Origin: Crocodylus rhombifer
Taxonomy: Eukaryota > Chordata > Crocodylia > Crocodylidae
Direction of reading: 5' to 3'
Length of the DNA: 64,000 bases
Assembly (NCBI GenBank): GCA_038503035.1
Contig: JAVSML010020789.1
Location: 1-64,000 of the forward strand
Made by a program: the position numbers and the translations under genes. Each line of letters starts with the position of its first letter. The first letter of the stretch is position 1. The notes under the pieces were generated by a model that had not been told where the DNA came from, did not search any database, and saw nothing but the letters and a program-made list of their open reading frames with translations. Positions 55,975-64,000 of this stretch are shown one piece after another.

Positions 55975-56922
55975 CTGTTAAGATTCAGACAATGACGTGG
56001 ATGAGTCCGGAGCATTATAAAAGTAGCAAAGTTCGCCAAAGACACCAAACATTGGGTAAACCAGAGGGATAGGCTGGTGATCCAGGCCAACCTGGCCAGG
56101 CTCAGAAAATGGGTGGATAAAAACCTGATGACATTCAATATGCAAAAATGCAAGGCACTCCACCTCAGGGGGGAAAAAGAACCCGCATCACGCTGATAGG
56201 CTTGGCAGTGCTACACTTGCTAACACTACAGCTGAAAGGGACTTGGGGATCGTGACTGACCACAAGATGAATATGAGCCACCAATGTAATGTCACAGGTG
56301 GTAAAGCAAATAAAACTCTGGCTTGAATCCATAGATGCTTCTCAAGCAAATCTCAGGATGTCATTCTCTTGCTGTTCTCGGCCTTGGTGAGGCCGCAGCT
56401 GGAATACTGCATCCAATTCTGGGCTCCACAATTTTAAAAGGATGTGGAAAACCTTGAGAGAGTCCAGAGGAGAGCCACACATGTGATCAGCGGGCAAGAG
56501 ATCAGGCCTTATGATGAGAGGCTGAGCCATGGGACTCTTCATCCTGGAAAAGCGCAGGCTCAGGGGGGGCTTAGTGGCTGCCTATAAATATATAAGGGAT
56601 GTACATCAGGATCTGGGGGAATGCCTGTTCACCAGTGCACCCCAAGGGATGACAAGGTCAAACAGTCACAAACTCCTCCAAGACAGTTTTAAGCTGGACA
56701 TAAGGAAAAACTTCTTTATAGTTCGAGCCCCCAAGGCCTAGAATAAACTCCCTCCAGAAGTGGTGCAAGCACCTACCCTGGACTCTTTTAAGAAACATTT
56801 GGACACTTATCTTGCTGGGATTCTTTGACCCTAGCTGACTTCCTGCCCCTGTGGCAGGGGGTTGGACTTGATGATCTTCCAAGGTCCCTTCTAGCCCTAA
56901 CGTCTATGAAATCTATGAAATC
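55975..56922 (+). mobile_element. CR1 LINE fragment, RT palm to 3' end, broken
   Basis: The fragment starts inside the reverse transcriptase. At 56032 it reads FAKDTKHW where the family has the catalytic FADD box, then LRKWVDKNLMTFN (about 56102-56142) and KCKALHL. It continues with the segment before QRRAT, a frameshifted LEKRRLRG block (about 56541) and LDIRKNFFIVRAP (about 56694), then a stop at 56739-56741. The 3' end has GACTTGATGATCTTCC and two TCTATGAAA units (about 56903-56920). Several stops and frameshifts plus loss of the first catalytic Asp make it inactive. 5'-truncated, as usual for CR1. Confidence 0.9.
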
Positions 56923-59900
56923 TCTTTGAAATCCCCCTGTTGGCTGAGCTATTCTGAGACTATTTAGAAGATATTTCTCTAGTGGTGCTTACTTGCCGAT
57001 TATCTGCTTTTTCATTATTAAGTGAACTGTTATATTACGTTCAGTGGACTACAGCTATTTAGTTGTGTGTATGCATTTTATATGTATGTATGTACATGTA
57101 TATATAGAGTAGATGCTGGTTTTTATGGTCTCATTTTTCCTTTAATTATTAGTACAACTTGATTCTGATTGAAAGCAGTAATACAATATATCATCCATTA
57201 CACTTTTTAATTTCTGTGTGACAGGTATATCTGTAAAGCCTTTTGCTTTAGTATTGTGGAATAAGGCTAGAATATCCTAAATGGAAGAGACTAAAGACGA
57301 AGCTGTATTTGAGAGCTACAGCTTAACAAATACACAGGTACTAACTTCAACTAGCAAAACAAATGGGGTGGAAGTAGGGACAGGTATCACCTTCAGACCA
57401 CTTTTGTTACACTGGTAACCCCAACAACCCTTATATTTTAAATGTAGTAGAATGGAGACCTGCATGTGTGCTTGCACTTGCCAAAAAATTTCTCAAAAGG
57501 TAATGAAGCAAGCTCAATGTAAATAACCTCTTTTGACATGAGTACCAATTAATTTACACTTCTGAAGCCACAGTTTACACATGGTGATACATTTTCCCTT
57601 ACCCCTGAAAGCCACTACACCCACATTATAAAAGGTATGAAACTTATTTACTTAACATTATACTAGCCCATGTTCTTGAATCAAGAGGGATTTCTAAGAA
57701 ATACAGAACAAACTAAAATTTGCTATTAAAGGTGCAGCAGGGCAGCTGTATTTATTATATTTACCTGTATTTACCTTAAATCCAGGTAGAGGGGGCTTTT
57801 ACCTCTTGAAATGCATAGCTCATACTAAACGTGAACTGGATCAGCTCTTAGACAAAAGAAGCTAAGAAATTTTACATTATAAGAAAAATAAATCCTCCAA
57901 ATTTGCTAACAAATGTGCAAAATAGTGCTCAAAGTGTATACAGCCCAACATCCAGAAACTATTATAACAACAGCATGGCATAGTAGGTGAAGCTCCTAAT
58001 TATGTACGTATTAACTTTCTTTTGATTTTCTATAAATAACTGAATAATCTTGAAGAGAAGCAGAATCTTACTGACATGCAGAAGTATGAACAAGTACCCA
58101 AATTCCCCAGATGAACAGAAAACATACTAAAACAAAACAATATACACCTTTTGAGAACGTCCTTATTTCAAAATATATGTAATAAGATACTGAAAAAGAA
58201 TGAAACTGACAAAGCTACAGACTGTCCTGAATACTCCATCAATTAGATAAAAAATGTTCTAATCCCATATCTCTGTGGACACAAAATGCATAATTAAAAG
58301 TACCCCCACACAACACACCATACTTACTCTCATATCAGACACACCTTTCCCCCAAAAATTAGTCATCCAAAATTGTGTGTGTGTGTGTGGGGGGGTGTTT
58401 TAAGTGAGAAAGTCAATTTCTGCACTGGAATGAAAGCATGAAGATGCTGGAGCTGCCAGAGGCTGTGCTGCCTTCCCCAGCTCATGCTAGAGGGACTGAG
58501 TCCAGTTCATTGTCACTCCCCCTCTCCAGTTTGACTGTGGTTGTGACAAGTTTAAAGCTTGAGCTGTGGAGTTGGAAGAAAAAGCATGAGTGACACATTC
58601 CTGGGAGCATTCAGCCATGGTGAGTATGTGTTGTATCAGGGAAGAAAGACTGTGGAAACTATTTTTTTTTTCATTCTGTCTTCCGCAAATAGAGAACACA
58701 TCTTATTTGGGCGGGGGTGGGGGGAGATGCAAGAAAGTATGGTACTTTTAACAAGGCTACAGTAATCCCTATCCCACACCTCCGTTCCCCAACACTATAC
58801 CTAGACTCCCAGTGGCCCCAAGAGAACTTTTAGTATCAGGCCCCCCTCTGCCAGAGATAACAATAATAATGATAATTGAACAAAAAATTACCATTTTTGG
58901 GCCCACTTTCTGTCTGGCTCCCGAGCGGCTGACCGGTTCACCCATGCCTGTGTTTGGCCCTGCCCCTCCCCCTCCAAAAAAAAGTACTAGAACTGCATGC
59001 CTCTACCCTCCCCACATTTCTTCCTAATAAAGATAAGAAAATTCTTACTAATTTGTTTAGCAGAAATTAGTCCTCTGTTCCCTGTAGTCACACATATCAA
59101 TAAATCTGGTTTTATATATCACAGGACATCTAGCAATATAATAAGCTTAACTGTTATTCAGTAAAATAGTTATTATAATTCCTAAAAGATTTAGGGTGGA
59201 ATTTTCAATCATTAGAATTTGGGCTTGTAAATCACCTGGATATTTTTGAAATCCTCATTTTTAATCTTTCCCTAAAACTTTACCTCATGTACAACATTCA
59301 GCTCCCTATTTCAGGAAGCTACTGATTTGTAATGTACAAGCACCCACAGTAGAGTTCTTAAAAACTGATACATGTCCAAAAGGTTGCAGTCATATCTAAA
59401 TATCTTTCAGGTAATACAAAGGAATTTAAATAACTCCTGTAAATCAGACTTTGCCCCACTGAACTTTAGATATATTTTAGAAAGTCTGTTGAAATCCGCA
59501 CAGCTGATTTAAAGTTCCTCGTATCAATGCACTCCTTTTAATTATATTTTGCATCCTACAGCAGTAATAAACAGTATAAATGTAAGTACAGAGTGAAACT
59601 TAGTCTCTGTAAGCAGGATAACTAGCTGGTTAAAAATCTTGAATTTTCCTAACGCCACATAATATGCCACAATCCATATCAGTAAACCTAAATATTTTTA
59701 AGTGGACTATATACTAAAACCTCCTAAAGACTGGTATGGACTCATCAGTATTCTACAGTTGTAGGGTCAAGTTCAATTTCAGTTCAAGCACTTCCTCTTA
59801 CAGCAATAGAAGGTGACCCAAGCCTTTCATGATTATACCATGACAAGACTTAGCAGCCCAAGTCAAAATGGAATGATTTCTAGAATATTGCTTTTGAATA

Positions 59901-60402
59901 CTTAATGTATCCATGAAAGCTTATGCCAAACAAGCAAACAAAAATGCCACCGGGATTACATGAGTAAAATAAAAAATATGGTCAGCGGTCTAAATCACTA
60001 AATTGTATCTTTTCCCCCTAAATGACTATGTGCACAATACCACAATTTAACCATTACAGTTTATGCTAAATGTTATGTTAAAGTCCTTGTGAAATTTTCT
60101 TGTTGTATACTACATCATGTGTGGTGCATTCAGTGCGCTGGATATTTCCCCCAGCAACATTTCTGTTTGTTTTCTGCTGGTTTCAGCTTATACAAAGCCT
60201 ATACTACCCTTGAAACAAGCATGCAAAAACCCCAGTCATATGCTATAAGAAATAGCTTTCTCTGTAATGATGGTAGTGTTTTTTTCAGATGCATGTCCAC
60301 AAAATCAGAGCTCTCCAGTACCCTTTTAACCCAATTAAGTTAGCTTAACATGACTGTAAAGTCTTTGAGATGTAGTTAGTCATGTTAGTTTTAAGTTAGG
60401 CA
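56923..60402. other. Unique AT-rich DNA, no gene seen
   Basis: About 3.5 kb without a supported gene. It includes short TATG/TATA runs at about 57075-57108, a (GT)9-G7 run at 58373-58398, and a C-rich patch at about 58800-59030 with TTCTTCCTAATAAAGATAAG at its edge. The patch may be repeat debris, but no termini were found. Confidence 0.45.
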
Positions 60403-60529
60403 GAAGGCAGGGTGGATTTGTACTTTATAGACAAAGTAAATCAAAGATCTTTGGCATAAGCTTTCATAAGCAGAGGACTTCCAGAATCTGATGAAGAAAG
60501 CCCCTGGTTACGAAAGCTTATTTATGCTA
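60403..60529. repeat. Dispersed repeat fragment with AAGCTT inverted arms
   Basis: GCATAAGCTTTC at 60454-60465 and GAAAGCTTATTTATGC at 60512-60527 are inverted copies around TCTGATGAAGAAAGCCCC. The CTGATGAAG...GAAAGCTTATGC word is widespread in turtle and crocodilian repeats. A further GAAAGCTTATGCC occurs at about 59924. It directly abuts a CR1 3' end. Confidence 0.55.
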
Positions 60530-60765
60530 TACATTTCATAGATTTCATAGACATTAGGGCTGGAAGGGACCTCGGGAGATCATCGAGTCCAGCCCCCCAC
60601 CCAAAGGGCAGGAAGTCAGCTGGGGTCATAGGATCCCAGCAAGATAAGCATCCAATTCGCTCTTGAAGGTGTTCAATGTAGGTGCTTGAACCACCTCCAA
60701 TGCCAGACTGTTCCAGACCTTGGGGGCTCGGACAGTAAAGAAATTCTTCCTTATGTCCAGCCTGA
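60530..60765 (-). mobile_element. CR1 LINE 3' end, antisense
   Basis: On the + strand it starts TTTCATAGATTTCATAGAC, then GGGCTGGAAGGGACCTCGGG, and later GGAAGTCAGCTGGGGTCA. The - strand therefore encodes RKNFF..R.PKVWNSLA-type residues near 60755-60700, followed by the 3' untranslated region and the (TCTATGAAA)2 tail. It is about 235 bp, 5'-truncated, and closely related to the copies at 52.1 and 56 kb. Confidence 0.9.
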
Positions 60766-61740
60766 AATGGTCTCACAGTAGTTTATGACCATACATTTTG
60801 ATTTAGTTAATCTATAGCCTCCTGTACATGTTACAGGTGCAAAGTAACTATCACACAATAAAACCTTCTAACCAGCTATAATGTTAGACCTTGAAAAAGT
60901 CTATTAACTTTATAGCTGGTTGCTATCAAGCTTTAATTTGCACATGGAGCAGGGTCTCCTTTACAGCTGGGAGCCCATCAGCTGCCATGATCCCCAAGGC
61001 CCAGGGGTGTGTAAAAACCCCCAGGCCCACATAGGACTCTGTTCCTGGCTATGCCTCATAGAGCTCTGGGTCCTGGCTGCGCATGAGGCACAGCTGGGAG
61101 CAGGAGCCCTGTGAGTTGCAGGACACTGGGTCCTGGCTGCACGTGGCCCCCATGACTGGGAGCCCTCTCAGCAAGGGGGCGGATCCCAGCCATGGGTGTC
61201 TGCTTCTTGCAAATACAGAGAGAGCCCAGGATCAGGCTCCCCCTACACAGGCAATAAGATGCAATTGGTTCTGATGCATGATCCCACAATCGCCCCTCTT
61301 GTCATCCACACGTGGCATGCCAGGAGACGCAACTGTGTGGATCAGGCATTGAATTCATTTGGGCCTTTACTTACATGTATAGTGGGGGCCTATAAGGCAC
61401 AAATCTACCCTACCTCCTGAAAAGTCTTTGACATACCAATTCTGCAATTCTCCTTCCACAAGGAATGCCACAAAGACAAAAGAAATTTGACACAGCTGTG
61501 TCCCCGATATGAGCTACCTATTAATTTGCTTCAGTTTTAAATTAGTGAGTGCCATAGTAATTGCAATGATTCTATACTTTGTGATTTTTTGTGTTCAAAT
61601 AAACATATAACTTCAGTGTTTTCCTATGCATCTTGAATTATGTACTTGACAGTAGAACATTGTATGTGACTGTGTGTGTGTGTGTTCATATATGTACATA
61701 TCTATACGTATATATTAAGAACATTATATATCATCTTAAT
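60766..61740. other. AT-rich DNA with a GC patch and TG/TA microsatellite
   Basis: 60.95-61.25 kb is GC-richer and contains GGGTCCTGGCTGCRCRTG twice (about 61068 and 61129), suggesting a small tandem repeat. 61.66-61.73 kb is a (TG)n(TA)n microsatellite. No gene is supported. Confidence 0.45.
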
Positions 61741-62235
61741 CATGGGCAGGCAAAATGTGTCCTGTGGAGGCACTTTCATTTGGCCCGCAGGACCCACCAA
61801 TGAACTGTACCTCACCCAGCCCTTCCATCCACAAGGGTGGGAACAAGGCACCTAGGTATACACCCCGCCTCTCAACACACCCTATTGTGCCTCACTCCCA
61901 CCCTTATGGGCAGCAGGGCCTGGCTGAGCCAGCATGCAGCATCCAGGCAGGGATGCTGCTGCTGCAGCCTCTGGGGGACAGGCTCAGGTTCTCTGGACTC
62001 CTGCTTGCTCCGGGCAACAAATGGGGAAGTGGCAGGGGTGGGGTTGCGCGCAGCCTCTGCTGCCGGCTGCACCAGCAGGCAGGGGTACTCTGGGCACTCA
62101 AGCCAGGCATGCAGCGGCATGTGGCTCCAGCCAGCACTGCACATGTGGGGGAGGAGTACAGCCTACCCGGCCCACCTTTATTGCGGGAGCTTCGTGTGGC
62201 ATGCATGCAGCTCCCAGCACTCCATGTTATTAACA
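61741..62235. mobile_element. hAT-like element, left end and GC-rich interior
   Basis: It begins CATGGGCAGGCAAAATGTGT followed by a TTTGGCCCGCAGGACCC word, a decayed version of the reptile hAT terminus CAGGGGTGGGCAAA and its GGCCCGC subterminal sequence. The interior is GC-rich with overlapping frames on both strands that carry no transposase motif. No right terminus was recognised; the end is set by GC content. Confidence 0.5.
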
Positions 62236-63310
62236 AAAATCTTATGTAAAGGCAGGCTGAAAACAGTTTTTTGAGCAACTCTGCTAACCTGATGCTTCCC
62301 CTCTTAACATTATCCAGCGCCATGTTCCCAGTAGCCAGTTCTTCATCTACCTTACAAGTCTTGTATTAATACCATCTCCTCAAGGTTAATTAATATTTTC
62401 CCATATGACCCAAGTCAGATGCTTTACTGCAGTCCTGACAGATGAGCTGTACCATATTTCTTTTGTCAAGAAACTCAGTTATATAATCAAACAAGACAAG
62501 CAATTAATGTGGCATGATCTGCCTTTAGCAAGTCTACATTGCATTGTATTCCATTTACATCTGTGACTTTATTATTTCCTCACATTTAAAATAGCAGGGG
62601 AAAGAAAACTAAACTGGACAACTAAAGGCCTGTTGGTTTGATGTGTTAGAAATGTTTGCTAACACACTTGCCATCTAATTGCCAGTTCTTTCAGAATTCT
62701 TGCCTGAAGATTATCCCTCTCCCACTGATTGGAGTGCTTGACCTTATTTGAGTTTAGATTTCACCTTGGATGTTATCATTTATATTTCTCAGATTGTTAT
62801 TCCCACTAGCTATCTTTCCTTTGTACCAGTAGTCAACACTAGCATCCTTAATGAGAAATGAAGTAAAGCATTGCTTTAATTTTGGGGCCATACCTAAATT
62901 TTCTTTATTGTCTACTCTGTCCTCATTTTATAGCAGTCCCTTTTCCTTTCCCTGTTCTCTTCTTATTTATATGGGCAAAAAAACCATGATTTTTGGCAAG
63001 TCTCACTTTATCTGTAAGATTCTTGACCTCTATGCCACAAGTTTCTCAGCTGATATTTTTTTTCCACCCCTGGCAAGCTCTCTGTATATTTGTAATTTCC
63101 TGTTTGAAAGTGGTTATTCATCTGGTTAGATCCAGAGCACTTTTCAAGCAGGATCCCCTCCTCTCCCCCAGATTTTGGATTCAAATTCCAGTCAGTTTTA
63201 GCACCTCTGACCTCCACTTTGAGTTCTTGAGATCTTCAGTCCAGTTGACTTCCCTAGTTTGTTCTCTTAATTAATCACTAAGTTTGTCCTTTTGAAATCA
63301 TTCCTATAAT
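62236..63310 (-). mobile_element. Ancient LINE remains, antisense (probable)
   Basis: Several + strand words recall the antisense of old LINE copies common in reptile genomes: GGCATGATCTGCCTTTAGCA (about 62511), GAAATGAAGTAAAGCATTGC (about 62856) and TCAGTCCAGTTGACTTCCCT (about 63236). No intact frame survives. The class (CR1-like or another old LINE) is uncertain and the boundaries are approximate. Confidence 0.35.
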
Positions 63311-64000
63311 AGAAAGAAGGAAAAGATTATTTATTTTTTATAAGTCAAATGGAACCATACTAGAACATACCATGGAATTTGAATGAGTTAAATAAAGTAC
63401 TTGATAACTGCTTATAAAAATCAGTATTCCTCTTCTGATGACTGATAACACGAACTAACAAAAGAATGCATGGTATAGCATTTTAGATGTTCAAAATGTA
63501 GTCTCTAACTGCAGTCAAGCACATATCTATTTGTATGTATAGTTTTTTATTTTTTGCAAATATAAGTTGACAATTGCATGCAAATATGCATAATTAAATA
63601 TACAGGCACTCCAATTCTGTGTATAACTGCCTACTGTGCACTAACAGTAGAACTGGGCAGTAAGTTTCCTCTCTAACATATATAGATATATGTGTGTGTA
63701 TATAGGATAAGTTATGCCTACATTTTTAACTTTGCAATTGACTACCAATGTGTTCAAATTTCATGGGTACACTCAAGAGTTTCATATGCTAAAAAGATTA
63801 TCTCAATTTCTCCTTAAAAAAAAAACAACTATTTGGGGAAGGGAAGGAAAGAGTAATAAAAATTAGTAGATGCCCCAGAGCACTGTGATTTTCAATAAGG
63901 TTATCTTCCAAAAACACAAGATGGAATGTGATCCAAGAATATGCTACCATCTGGGCCCTGGGAAAATGTAAGTGGGATGTAAAGGAAATTAAATATGAAT
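63311..64000. other. No feature seen
   Basis: AT-rich sequence with a short TATATG/TGTGTA run at about 63677-63704. No gene is supported. Confidence 0.5.

Noticed and set aside
61755..62323. Overlapping frames of 139-164 codons on both strands
   Set aside because: All lie in the GC-rich interior of a hAT-like element; no transposase block (RW, CxxH or dimerisation region) can be seen.
1..64000. CRISPR arrays, bacterial operons, rRNA and tRNA genes
   Set aside because: No regularly spaced short repeats with unique spacers, no ribosome-binding-site/operon structure, and no tRNA A/B-box cloverleaf or rRNA sequence was recognised. The DNA is vertebrate-like throughout.

Overview
The window looks like gene-poor nuclear DNA from a sauropsid vertebrate. 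A crocodilian is the best guess. The reasons are several CR1 LINE 3' ends of different ages (including copies ending in short TCTATGAAA-type tails), many Harbinger-like and hAT-like DNA transposons and MITEs, AT-rich single-copy DNA broken by short GC-rich repeat islands, vertebrate-style microsatellites, and no long intact reading frames. The species call is an inference from repeat content. No host protein-coding exon, rRNA or tRNA could be supported, so this is either a gene desert or the inside of a very large intron.

Layout. 0-0.55 kb: the end of a GC-rich hAT-like element that enters from the left. 0.55-8 kb: mostly unique AT-rich DNA with one palindromic MITE (2.2 kb), an old CR1 3' end (6.35 kb) and a hAT end (7.1-7.3 kb). 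8.1-12.2 kb: a GC-rich block holding a broken PIF/Harbinger-type transposase (8.64-9.74 kb, + strand), a candidate convergent ORF (10.3-10.8 kb, - strand) and about 1.4 kb of unclassified GC-rich sequence. 13-15.2 kb: GC patches and an unclassified repeat with LTR-like features. 16.4-18.8 kb: a hAT-like element with internal tandem repeats, then a clean 487-bp MITE with TAA target duplications. 22-25.4 kb: a MITE split by a later GC-rich insertion, and a hAT MITE related to that insertion. 25.5-41.4 kb: long unique stretches with microsatellites, three more Harbinger-type MITEs (32.3, 34.6 and 39.4 kb), a G-rich minisatellite (36.2-36.7 kb) and a small CpG-rich patch of unknown nature (38.2-38.5 kb). 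41.4-43.6 kb: a purine-rich tract, a 10-N assembly gap, a GC minisatellite, a probable solo LTR, a CT microsatellite and a relic carrying a Myb/SANT-like DNA-binding domain. 47-64 kb: AT-rich DNA with a fold-back repeat (47.5 kb), hAT MITEs (49.7, 53.6 and 61.7 kb), three recognisable CR1 ends (52.1, 56 and 60.5 kb) and older LINE remains (53 and 63 kb).

How it fits together. The most coherent theme is PIF/Harbinger. In that superfamily two proteins cooperate: a DDE transposase and a Myb/SANT-like DNA-binding protein. The window holds a broken transposase at 9 kb, a broken Myb/SANT-like domain at 42.9 kb whose far end shares terminal sequence with the 8.1 kb block, and several short non-autonomous elements whose termini (GGGTGCATCTACA, GGGCATNTNTAGACATGC and GGGYRTGTCCAGA types) and 3-bp flanking duplications fit mobilisation by such a system. 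Every copy looks inactive. I found no convincing new functional system; the more interesting points are the nested MITEs, the hairpin structures and the unclassified GC-rich or CpG-rich segments.
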